35,847 nucleotides of DNA, taken from contig CADAPC010000025.1 of the NCBI GenBank assembly GCA_902789725.1, positions 1-35,847 of the forward strand, written 5' to 3'. The translations under genes and the position numbers were made by a program. The stretch's first letter is position 1. Each line of letters begins with the position of its first letter. The notes beneath the pieces were generated by a model. That model made no database searches. It had not been told where the DNA came from and saw only the letters and a list, made by a program, of their open reading frames with translations. This stretch comes from an uncultured Bacteroidales bacterium. GTDB taxonomy: Bacteria > Bacteroidota > Bacteroidia > Bacteroidales > Bacteroidaceae. This document shows, piece after piece, positions 6,599-14,016 of this stretch.

Positions 6599-7954
6599 AT
6601 GAACGAGAAACTATCATTGCAAAACATTTCGGACATTCTCGCTCAGAAATCGGGCTTGTCGAAGAAATCGGCGGACACCTTTGCCAAAGCCTTTTTCGAC
6701 ACCATCATGGATGCGCTTTATCAGGGAGAAGAGTCCATCAAAATCAAAGGATTGGGGACTTTCAAACTCGTTGCAGTAGAAGACCGTGAGAGTGTAAACG
6801 TGACGAATGGCGAACGAATCCTTATTCCTGGGTATAAAAAAGTGTCGTTCTCGCCTGAAGATAGCGTACTGGCTATTTTGAATCCTCAATCTGATGAACC
6901 AATGGAGTCAGATGTTTCAGCCGTAGGAGTGTCAGCCGAGCCAGAAACTTTTGTGGTGGAAACTTCTGCTGAGGCAGAAACCCTTGCTGATGAAATTCCT
7001 GCTGAAGCAGCAGAATCAGCAAACGACTTGATGACTGAAAGTGAAGCCATAGAACAACGCATTCGAGTGCCAGAACCAACGCATGTGGAGGAACCCATGA
7101 ATGCTTTTGGTGGCATAGACATGCTAATTTCCACTCCAGAAAGTGTGGAAGAGGTGCGTCAACGGTTGGAGGAGGCGAAGGCGAAAATGGATGTTGCCAT
7201 AGAGGAAGCACGAAAGGCCAATGCTGAAAAACTTCGTCTTGAGAAGTTGTTGGAAAGATTGGAGCATTACACAAAGCCGGAATCCCTCTCGCCTGATGCT
7301 CACCCAGCTCTTGCCGAAGAGCCGCAAACCTCAGAAGTGGAGGAAAAGTCCAGTATGCAAGCCGATGTGGCAGCTGTGGAAGAAAAAGCGGAAACAACCC
7401 CGGAAGAGCCATCGGTGGAGGAGAATGCTGCCGACGAGCCATTGGCAGCAGAAAAAAAGAAGGATGGAGGAAAGAAAACCCGACGGTTTTGGCTCGTCGT
7501 CTTGTTGTCTTTGTTCTTGGCAGCTATCGTATTCTTCCTCTACAGAACTTTCCGCAGCATTGAAGCAGTAGAAAATGTGGCTGTGGTGGAGAAGCCTGTG
7601 AGAGACACGTCAGCAAAACCTTCCTCCACAAAGACATCTTCAAGGAAACCCTCTCAACCAAAGGAACAGTCCCAAACGGCCAAGCTCGATTCTGCCACAA
7701 CGTCTGATGCCTTGAAGAAGCAAGAGGAAAAGAAAGATACAACCACTACACCTTTACAGCCAGAGAAGGAGCCTGTGAAAGTGGAACAGAAGCCTACTCG
7801 ACCTCAAACCCACAGAGTGCGGCCTGGTGAATCGTTGACCCGTATATCCCAAAAGTATTATGGAACGAAAGATTCTGTGCGGGCAATCTTGCGCATCAAT
7901 ACTTTCAGAGACCCTGACAACATACCTGTAGGGGCCACCATAAAACTCCCGTGA
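6599..7954 (+). CDS. HU-domain membrane protein with periplasmic LysM domain
   Basis: A 451-residue protein with an unusual domain order. Residues 1-95 form an HU/IHF domain (IKGLGTFKLVAVEDRES, then an arm ending LIPGYKKVSFSP). Residues 96-180 are acidic and low-complexity, rich in Ala-Glu. Residues 180-223 are a predicted coiled coil. KKTRR (292-296) precedes one transmembrane segment (297-315), giving N-in/C-out topology by the positive-inside rule. A Lys/Ser/Thr/Pro-rich periplasmic spacer (about 316-403) leads to a LysM domain (404-450; HRVRPGESLTRISQKYYG, then IPVGATIKLP), which binds peptidoglycan. It could tether DNA to the inner membrane and cell wall. It lies 3 nt after the small HU gene. 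A weak hairpin (GTGCC/GGCAC) follows the stop but lacks a good T-run. Confidence 0.9.
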   Translation: MNEKLSLQNISDILAQKSGLSKKSADTFAKAFFDTIMDALYQGEESIKIKGLGTFKLVAVEDRESVNVTNGERILIPGYKKVSFSPEDSVLAILNPQSDEPMESDVSAVGVSAEPETFVVETSAEAETLADEIPAEAAESANDLMTESEAIEQRIRVPEPTHVEEPMNAFGGIDMLISTPESVEEVRQRLEEAKAKMDVAIEEARKANAEKLRLEKLLERLEHYTKPESLSPDAHPALAEEPQTSEVEEKSSMQADVAAVEEKAETTPEEPSVEENAADEPLAAEKKKDGGKKTRRFWLVVLLSLFLAAIVFFLYRTFRSIEAVENVAVVEKPVRDTSAKPSSTKTSSRKPSQPKEQSQTAKLDSATTSDALKKQEEKKDTTTTPLQPEKEPVKVEQKPTRPQTHRVRPGESLTRISQKYYGTKDSVRAILRINTFRDPDNIPVGATIKLP

Positions 7955-8099
7955 CAGCGTGCCGGAGGGCACATTTATTGTCAAACTTTTCCTTTCGTCT
8001 GCAGATTGTACGTTTGTCGAAACGTTTAACTATTCTTAAAAAGCAAAGGATTCAAGGTTTTTTCACATTTCCGAAGGGTGAAGTGTGAGAAGAAAACCG

Positions 8100-8107
8100 T
8101 AACTTTG
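8100..8107 (+). promoter_or_regulatory. -7 promoter box of the bat operon
   Basis: TAACTTTG matches the Bacteroidetes -7 consensus TAnnTTTG. The -33 position 19 nt upstream reads GGTG, a poor match to TTTG. The start codon of moxR is 43 nt downstream. Confidence 0.5.
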
Positions 8108-8150
8108 CATGTCGTTTTAAAATAAAGATAGTAAAAAAGACAAAAAGAAT

Positions 8151-9146
8151 ATGGCAGAAGCTATTGACATTCGTGAATTGAACGAGAAAATTGAACGCCA
8201 CAGTGCGTTCGTGACCAATCTGATGGCAGGTATGGATCAGGCCATCATCGGACAGAAGCATTTGGTGGAATCCCTCTTGTTAGGCTTGTTGAGCGATGGA
8301 CATGTGTTGCTCGAAGGTGTGCCCGGACTTGCCAAAACCAAAGCCATCAAAACTTTGGCATCGCTGATTGATGCGCAGTTCAGCCGCATTCAGTTCACTC
8401 CCGACCTTCTTCCTGCCGACGTGATTGGTACGATGATTTACTCTCAGAAGGACGGCGAGTTCAAAGCCAAGAAAGGCCCCATCTTTGCAAACTTCATTTT
8501 GGCAGATGAAATTAACCGTGCGCCGGCCAAGGTGCAAAGTGCCCTGCTGGAAGCCATGCAGGAACGTCAGGTGACTATTTCCACCAGTACATACGAACTT
8601 CCTAAGCCTTTTCTTGTATTGGCCACCCAAAACCCCATTGAGCAAGAAGGAACCTATCCGTTGCCAGAAGCCCAGGTGGACCGCTTTATGTTGAAAGTGG
8701 TTATCGACTATCCAAAGCTGGACGAAGAAAAGAAGATTATTCGTCAGAACATTGCACATGAGAAGCAGGAAATTCGTCCCATCATGGGAACGAAAGAAAT
8801 TGAGGAAGCACGCAAGGTGGTGTGTGAGGTATATTTGGATGAGAAGATTGAGCAGTATATCGCTGACATCGTGTTTGCCACCCGCTACCCCGAGAAGTAC
8901 AACCTGAAGGAATTGAAAGGCCTGATTGGATTTGGCGGCTCTCCTCGTGCATCCATCAATTTGGCTTTAGCAGCCCGCTCCTACGCTTTCATCAAGCATC
9001 GTGGCTACGTCATTCCAGAGGATGTGCGCGCTGTGGCTCAGGATGTGCTCCGTCATCGCATCGGCTTGACGTATGAGGCTGAGGCAAGCAACGTGACGAG
9101 TGAAGAAATTATCAGCAAAATTCTGAATAAGGTCGAAGTGCCATAA
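8151..9146 (+). CDS. MoxR-type AAA+ ATPase of the bat operon
   Basis: A 331-residue AAA+ ATPase of the MoxR family, thought to act as a chaperone for proteins with von Willebrand A (VWA) domains. The Walker A motif is the MoxR form GVPGLAKTK (residues about 55-63), Walker B is FILADEINRAPAK, sensor 1 is VLATQNPIEQEGTYPLPEAQ and sensor 2 lies in GGSPRASINLALAARSYA. Length and motifs are full and typical. It is the first gene of the aerotolerance operon and overlaps the DUF58 gene by one base (TAATG), so translation is coupled. The promoter box is at 8100-8107. Likely partners are the VWA proteins BatA and BatB encoded downstream. Confidence 0.94.
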   Translation: MAEAIDIRELNEKIERHSAFVTNLMAGMDQAIIGQKHLVESLLLGLLSDGHVLLEGVPGLAKTKAIKTLASLIDAQFSRIQFTPDLLPADVIGTMIYSQKDGEFKAKKGPIFANFILADEINRAPAKVQSALLEAMQERQVTISTSTYELPKPFLVLATQNPIEQEGTYPLPEAQVDRFMLKVVIDYPKLDEEKKIIRQNIAHEKQEIRPIMGTKEIEEARKVVCEVYLDEKIEQYIADIVFATRYPEKYNLKELKGLIGFGGSPRASINLALAARSYAFIKHRGYVIPEDVRAVAQDVLRHRIGLTYEAEASNVTSEEIISKILNKVEVP

Positions 9147-10021
9147 TGGAAACGGAAGAGTTATTACAGAAAGTCAGGAAAATTGAGATTAAGACCAAGG
9201 GACTCTCGAACAACATCTTTGCGGGCGAATATCATAGTGCCTTCAAGGGTCGGGGTATGGCATTCAGCGAAGTGCGCGAATATCAGTACGGTGACGATGT
9301 GCGCGACATTGACTGGAATGTGACAGCTCGTTTTGGGAAGCCATACGTGAAGGTCTTTGAGGAAGAACGCGAATTGACTGTGATGCTCTTGGTCGATGTG
9401 TCTGGCTCTCTTGACTTCGGTACTCAAGTGCAGTCCAAACGTCAGTTGCTCACAGAGATAGCCGCAACTTTGGCTTTTTCAGCCATTCAGAATAATGATA
9501 AAATTGGTGTGATATTCTTCTCCGACAAAGTGGAAAAGTTCATTCCACCCAAGAAGGGACGAAAACACATCCTTTTCATCATCCGCGAACTCTTGACCTT
9601 CTATCCTGAAAGCAGTAAGACCGATGTGGGGCAGGCAGTGGAATTTATGACCAATGCCATCAAGAAGCGTTGCACCGTCTTTCTGCTGAGCGACTTTTTC
9701 GATCCTAAAGACTACGCCAATCAGCTCACCATAGCCAATAGCCGTCATGATGTGGTGGCACTGCAGATTTACGACCGCCGCATGGTGGAACTGCCCGATG
9801 TGGGCATTGTGAAGATGTTGGATGCCGAAACAGGCAAGGAGACATTTATCGACACCTCCTCCAGTGCAGTTCGTCGTGCTCATCATGAATGGTGGGTGAC
9901 GCATCAGTCTTGGTTGAAAAACACCTTCTCCAAATCGAGTATTGACCACATATCGGTCCGTACTGATGAAGACTATGTCCGTGCGCTGATGAATCTTTTC
10001 AGAAAACGAAGTTACAGTTAA
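9146..10021 (+). CDS. DUF58 domain protein of the bat operon
   Basis: A 291-residue soluble protein of the DUF58 family. The hallmark segments are FKGRGMAFSEVREYQYGDDVRDIDWNVTAR near residues 33-62 and a VWA-like core with the metal-site pattern LLVDVSGSLDFG (DxSxS). DUF58 proteins almost always pair with a MoxR ATPase and are probably its substrate or adaptor. There is no signal peptide or membrane segment, so it should be cytoplasmic. It starts on the last base of the moxR stop codon and is followed after 11 nt by a membrane protein gene of the same operon. Confidence 0.92.
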   Translation: METEELLQKVRKIEIKTKGLSNNIFAGEYHSAFKGRGMAFSEVREYQYGDDVRDIDWNVTARFGKPYVKVFEEERELTVMLLVDVSGSLDFGTQVQSKRQLLTEIAATLAFSAIQNNDKIGVIFFSDKVEKFIPPKKGRKHILFIIRELLTFYPESSKTDVGQAVEFMTNAIKKRCTVFLLSDFFDPKDYANQLTIANSRHDVVALQIYDRRMVELPDVGIVKMLDAETGKETFIDTSSSAVRRAHHEWWVTHQSWLKNTFSKSSIDHISVRTDEDYVRALMNLFRKRSYS

Positions 10022-10032
10022 ATTAATTGGTG

Positions 10033-11121
10033 ATGAGTTTGCAGAAAATCAAATATGTTATTTCGTTCATCCTCATTCTGTGGTTGCATTCAGCTTCGTC
10101 TGAAGCTCAAGTGACAGTGGAAGCAAAATTGGACTCGGCCGGTATATTTATTGGTCAGCGTATTGGCTTGACTTTGGAAGTCACATCCGATGCTGGCAAA
10201 GAGGTGGAATTGCCCGAATGGGACTCGTTGCAGCTGGTTGAACCTGGATTGGAATTTGTCAGGGCAGATAAGCCCGACACCAGTTATCTGAACGATGGCA
10301 AACGGATGGTGCTCACCCGTCGCTATTTTTTCACGTCGTTCGACTCAGCCCTCTATTTGATGCCAGCGATGAACGTGCGGGTGGAAGGGAAGGACTATTC
10401 GTCGAAGAAACTGGCTCTAAAAGTTTTCACACTCGATATAGACACGTTGCATACCGATAGCATCTTCCCTATGAAAGCCGAATTAGCTCCTCCTTTTGAT
10501 TGGGCTGAATGGCGGCAGGTGATGTGGCTCTTTGTGTTAGCTCTATTCATTGCTGGTCTGTTGGGGTACGTTATTTATCGTTTGAAAAACAATAAGCCCA
10601 TTATTCGTCGCATCCGCAACAAACGTCGTCAACCTCCTCACAAAGTGGCGATGCAGAAAATTGAACAAATTAAGGAAGAGAAAATGTGGCAGAGTGAGGA
10701 TTCGAAAGAATACTACACCCAGCTCACAGACACCTTACGCAATTATATCAAGGAGCGTTATGGCTTCAACGCTATGGAGATGACCTCGTATGAGATTATC
10801 CAGAAACTGCAAGAAGTCAACGATGAGGAGGCTATCAGTGAATTGCGTGAACTCTTCCAAACGGCCGACTTGGTGAAGTTTGCAAAATACAGTACGCTCA
10901 TCAATGAAAATGACCGCAATCTGGTGAATGCTATAGAATACATCAACCAAACAAAGCTGGAAGAGCCAGAGCAGAAACCCCAGCCAGAAGTGATTGTGGT
11001 GGAGGAGAAACGTTCCAAGATAGCTAAATACACCCTCATCGGCAGCATGATTGTGGCAGGTCTCGTACTGCTGGGAGTGCTAATATTTGTGGGATATAGA
11101 ATTTACATGTTGACACTTTAG
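10033..11121 (+). CDS. Bat operon membrane protein (DUF4381-like)
   Basis: The open frame begins with a TTG at 10027, then GTG, then the ATG at 10033, which I choose (362 residues). There is a signal peptide (to about SEAQ), a periplasmic beta-rich domain of roughly 130 residues similar in style to the N-terminal part of BatD, a transmembrane segment near residues 165-185 (VMWLFVLALFIAGLLGYVIYR), and a basic, helical cytoplasmic region with YYTQLTDTLRNYIKERYGFNAMEMTSYEII. A second transmembrane segment is at the C-terminus. The cytoplasmic part resembles DUF4381 proteins of other bat-type operons. It probably links the envelope Bat complex to MoxR/DUF58; the function is not established. Confidence 0.78.
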   Translation: MSLQKIKYVISFILILWLHSASSEAQVTVEAKLDSAGIFIGQRIGLTLEVTSDAGKEVELPEWDSLQLVEPGLEFVRADKPDTSYLNDGKRMVLTRRYFFTSFDSALYLMPAMNVRVEGKDYSSKKLALKVFTLDIDTLHTDSIFPMKAELAPPFDWAEWRQVMWLFVLALFIAGLLGYVIYRLKNNKPIIRRIRNKRRQPPHKVAMQKIEQIKEEKMWQSEDSKEYYTQLTDTLRNYIKERYGFNAMEMTSYEIIQKLQEVNDEEAISELRELFQTADLVKFAKYSTLINENDRNLVNAIEYINQTKLEEPEQKPQPEVIVVEEKRSKIAKYTLIGSMIVAGLVLLGVLIFVGYRIYMLTL

Positions 11122-11163
11122 AAATAAGAGGAGTAGAAGATTAGAATAATAGAATAAGGTAAG

Positions 11164-12153
11164 ATGGAATTTAAGAATCCGTTATTTTTCCTGTTGCTGT
11201 TGGTGCTGGTGCCCTACATCGTGTGGTATGTGCTCCGTTTCAAACAGAGCTTACCCTCGTTGAAGGTGCCCGATACAAGCAAGTATGTGAAAGTGCCCAA
11301 GACTTTCCGTCTTTATCTGATGCACTTGCCTTTCGTGTTGCGCATTGTCCTTATTGCTTTGGTGGTGTGCATTTTGGCGCGTCCGCAAAGCAAACATTCG
11401 TGGAGCAATACTGATGTGGAAGGCATAGACATCATGTTGTCGGTCGATGTCTCCACTTCCATGCTGGCACAAGATTTCAAGCCTAACCGTGTGGAAGCAT
11501 TGAAAGAAATAGCGCAGCGTTTCATCGAAAAGCGCCCGAACGACAATATCGGTTTGACTATGTTTGCCGGCGAAGCTTATACGCAGTGTCCCCTCACCAC
11601 CGACCACGCTGTGCTGATGAATCTCTACAATAGCGTGGACTGCAATATGGCTGCACGAGGCATCATTGACGATGGCACTGCGATTGGTGACGGCATCATG
11701 AATGCTATTTTGCGCTTGAAAGAAAGTCAGGCAAAATCGAAAGTCATCATCTTGCTCACCGATGGCGTAAACAACAGTGGTAACATCTCTCCGCAGACAG
11801 CAGCTGAAATTGCTAAGAAATATGGCATACGCATCTACACAATTGGTATTGGCCGAAACGGAATGGCTCCCTATCCGTTGCCAACGGGTGGTACGGCTAT
11901 GCTGCCTGTGGAAATAGATGAACAGACAATGACCAAAATCTCTACCGAGACAGGCGGACGCTATTTCCGGGCACAGAAGAATGATGAATTGGATGCCGTC
12001 TATCAGGATATAGATGTAATGGAACGCACTAAATTCAATGTCAAACAGTTCAGCCGTCGTGGTGAATTGTATCAGCCCTACGCTTTGGCAGCCTTGGTGG
12101 TGTTGTTGTTAGAGATTCTTCTGCGCACTGTTGTGCTGAAACGGTTGCCATAA
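11164..12153 (+). CDS. batA: Aerotolerance protein BatA (VWA domain)
   Basis: A 329-residue membrane protein. The N-terminus has two transmembrane segments (FFLLLLVLVPYIVWYVL and FVLRIVLIALVVCILA) around a short basic loop. A VWA domain (about 90-290) follows, with an intact metal-ion-dependent adhesion site: DVSTS, a threonine in TDHAV and the aspartate of LLTDGVNNSG. A final transmembrane segment is at about 303-323. It is named after the Bacteroides fragilis aerotolerance operon, where Bat proteins help survival in oxygen; the molecular role is not settled, but interaction of VWA proteins with MoxR is known in other systems. It lies 42 nt after the previous gene and is paralogous to the next gene, batB. 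Confidence 0.94.
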   Translation: MEFKNPLFFLLLLVLVPYIVWYVLRFKQSLPSLKVPDTSKYVKVPKTFRLYLMHLPFVLRIVLIALVVCILARPQSKHSWSNTDVEGIDIMLSVDVSTSMLAQDFKPNRVEALKEIAQRFIEKRPNDNIGLTMFAGEAYTQCPLTTDHAVLMNLYNSVDCNMAARGIIDDGTAIGDGIMNAILRLKESQAKSKVIILLTDGVNNSGNISPQTAAEIAKKYGIRIYTIGIGRNGMAPYPLPTGGTAMLPVEIDEQTMTKISTETGGRYFRAQKNDELDAVYQDIDVMERTKFNVKQFSRRGELYQPYALAALVVLLLEILLRTVVLKRLP

Positions 12154-12234
12154 GGTGGTTCTGATGAATTGGACACAAGAGGCCATTCAGGGAAAGTTGA
12201 ATAATAAAAAATACGAAGTAAAAAGTAGATAAAG

Positions 12235-13251
12235 GTGTTTAGATTTGAAAGCCCCATATATTTGTATCTGTTGATACTCATTCCTGTGCTCGTTGCACTC
12301 TACGTGTTGCTGCAGTACAAGATGAAAAAGCAAGTGCTGAAGTTTGGAGACCCCACATTGATGCGCGAGCTGATGCCCGATGTGTCCCCATTGCGGCGTC
12401 ATGTCAAGTTCATATTGATGATGTTGGCATTGGGACTGTTGATTCTTGTGTTGGCTCGTCCTCAGTATGGCACACGAAACGAAGAAGTAAAGCGTTCGGG
12501 CATTGAAGTGGCCATCGCGGTGGATGTGTCCAACTCCATGCTTTGTCAGGATGTCAGCCCCAGCCGTTTGGAAAAATCAAAAATGATTGTCAGCAAACTG
12601 GTGGAACAGTTTGATGAAGACAAGGTTGAACTGGTGGCTTTCGCAGGTAGTGCCATCACCCTGCTACCCATGACGAGCGACTATGTCTCGGCGAAGATGT
12701 TTCTTGACCAACTCAACCCTGCCACCATTTCCATCCAAGGCACCAATGTGGCAGAAGCCATCACACGAGCCACAGCGGGCTTTTCGAAAAAGACGAATGT
12801 GGGACGTGCCCTGATTCTCATCACCGATGCCGAAGATAATGAAGAAGGGGCTATTGAAGCGGCCAAGCAAGCCAAGAAGGAAGGAATCCAGATTTTTGTC
12901 CTTTCTGTTGGAACAGCTCAAGGTGGTCCCATCCCCATGGGTGATGGCTCGTTTAAGAAAGACCTCTCAGGCAATGTGGTGACCACCAAACTGAATGAGC
13001 AGATTGGCAAAGGAATAGCGCAAGCTGGGGGGGGACTCTATGTGCATGTTGACCAAACCGATTTGGCACAGGCTCTGTTGGAAAAGGAAATCGAGAAGAT
13101 GCAAAAAGAAGACATCTCTCAATCCATGTATTCAGAGTATGACGAGCAGTTCGTGGCTGTGGCCTTGTTGCTTTTCATTGTCTTGGTGGTGGAACTTTGC
13201 ATCATGGAGAGAAAGAATCATGTATTCAAGAAATTCAAATTGTTTAGTTAA
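12235..13251 (+). CDS. batB: Aerotolerance protein BatB (VWA domain)
   Basis: A 338-residue VWA membrane protein, paralogue of BatA. It starts with a GTG at 12235; the resulting start MFRFESPIYLYLLILIPVL is the family-typical BatB N-terminus, so the GTG is well supported. Two N-terminal transmembrane segments are followed by the VWA domain with its metal site (DVSNSM, TSDYV, ITDAEDNEEG) and a C-terminal transmembrane segment (VAVALLLFIVLVVELCIM). BatA and BatB are expected to work in a complex with the TPR proteins encoded next. It lies 81 nt after batA; batC follows immediately (stop TAA, then ATG). Confidence 0.94.
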   Translation: MFRFESPIYLYLLILIPVLVALYVLLQYKMKKQVLKFGDPTLMRELMPDVSPLRRHVKFILMMLALGLLILVLARPQYGTRNEEVKRSGIEVAIAVDVSNSMLCQDVSPSRLEKSKMIVSKLVEQFDEDKVELVAFAGSAITLLPMTSDYVSAKMFLDQLNPATISIQGTNVAEAITRATAGFSKKTNVGRALILITDAEDNEEGAIEAAKQAKKEGIQIFVLSVGTAQGGPIPMGDGSFKKDLSGNVVTTKLNEQIGKGIAQAGGGLYVHVDQTDLAQALLEKEIEKMQKEDISQSMYSEYDEQFVAVALLLFIVLVVELCIMERKNHVFKKFKLFS

Positions 13252-14013
13252 ATGAGACGGTATTTCTTAAGCATATTATTAATGATTATTCTCATGCCTG
13301 TCATGGCTCAGACAGCTCGCGATTTCATCCGCATGGGCAACAAAGCCTATCGTGCGCAGCAATATGAACAGGCCGAGACCTACTATCTGAAGTCGATAGC
13401 CAAAAGCCCCTCGTTCGAGGCTTACTATAATTTAGGTAATGCATACGTGATGCAGGAGAAAGACTCCACAGCTTTCGAAAATTATAAAAAGGCCGACTCT
13501 CTTGGCACCACCGACCCGATGCGGAAAGCCCGCAATTTCCACAATATGGGAAACATCTGGTATGCACAGGGTGTGGGTTCCATGCGCCAGCAGACAGGCA
13601 ATGCCGCTACAGCATTTCAGCGTGCGGTTGATTTCTATAAAAGTTCTCTTCGCTGCAATCCTGACGATAACGAAACTCGCTACAATCTGGCTATGGCTCA
13701 ATTCATGCTGAAAAAGAATCAAGACCAGAATGGTGGCGGAAATAACGACCAGAACCAAGACCAGGATAAGCAGAATCAAGACAAGCAGCAGCAAAAGCAA
13801 GACAAGCAGCAGCAAAAGCAAGAGCAACAGAAAAAAGAAGAGGATAAGCAAGAGCAGCAGGCTCAGCCCAAACCTGAGCAGAAGAAGGATGAGATGAGCA
13901 ATCAGGCAGCGGAACAATTGCTCAACTCAGCTCAGCAGGATGAGAAGAGCGTGCAGCGTAAAGTCAATCAGAATCAAAATAATAAGCGTCGTAGTTTAGA
14001 GAAAGATTGGTAA
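13252..14013 (+). CDS. batC: Aerotolerance protein BatC (TPR, Lys/Gln-rich tail)
   Basis: A 253-residue exported protein with a signal peptide (to about MAQTA). Tetratricopeptide repeats cover about residues 22-155: AYRAQQYEQAETYYLKSIAK, AYYNLGNAYVMQEKDSTAFENY and the final CNPDDNETRYNLAMAQFML. The C-terminal third is low-complexity, rich in Gln, Lys, Asp and Glu, and includes a perfect 21-bp DNA duplication. TPR proteins in bat operons are thought to scaffold the VWA proteins in the periplasm. The tail ends with a short conserved-looking segment EQLLNSAQQDEKSVQRKVNQ. It follows batB with no gap and precedes batD by 3 nt. Confidence 0.9.
   Translation: MRRYFLSILLMIILMPVMAQTARDFIRMGNKAYRAQQYEQAETYYLKSIAKSPSFEAYYNLGNAYVMQEKDSTAFENYKKADSLGTTDPMRKARNFHNMGNIWYAQGVGSMRQQTGNAATAFQRAVDFYKSSLRCNPDDNETRYNLAMAQFMLKKNQDQNGGGNNDQNQDQDKQNQDKQQQKQDKQQQKQEQQKKEEDKQEQQAQPKPEQKKDEMSNQAAEQLLNSAQQDEKSVQRKVNQNQNNKRRSLEKDW
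13780..13821 (+). repeat. Perfect 21-bp tandem duplication inside batC
   Basis: Two identical 21-nt units (13780-13800 and 13801-13821) encode DKQQQKQ twice. The surrounding sequence is a looser CAA/CAG/AAG-rich repeat. Such repeats can change length by replication slippage; seven codons per unit keep the frame. Confidence 0.85.
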
Positions 14014-14016
14014 ACG

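Noticed and set aside
6873..7442. 189-residue minus-strand frame
   Set aside because: Antisense to the acidic linker of the HU-LysM protein; its Leu/Pro/His-rich composition is the shadow of Glu/Ala-rich codons.
13432..13917. 161-residue poly-leucine minus-strand frame
   Set aside because: It is the complement of the CAG/AAG-rich batC tail; hydrophobicity is an artefact of the repeat.
13700..13930. CRISPR-like repeat
   Set aside because: Units are adjacent, have no spacers, and lie within a coding frame.
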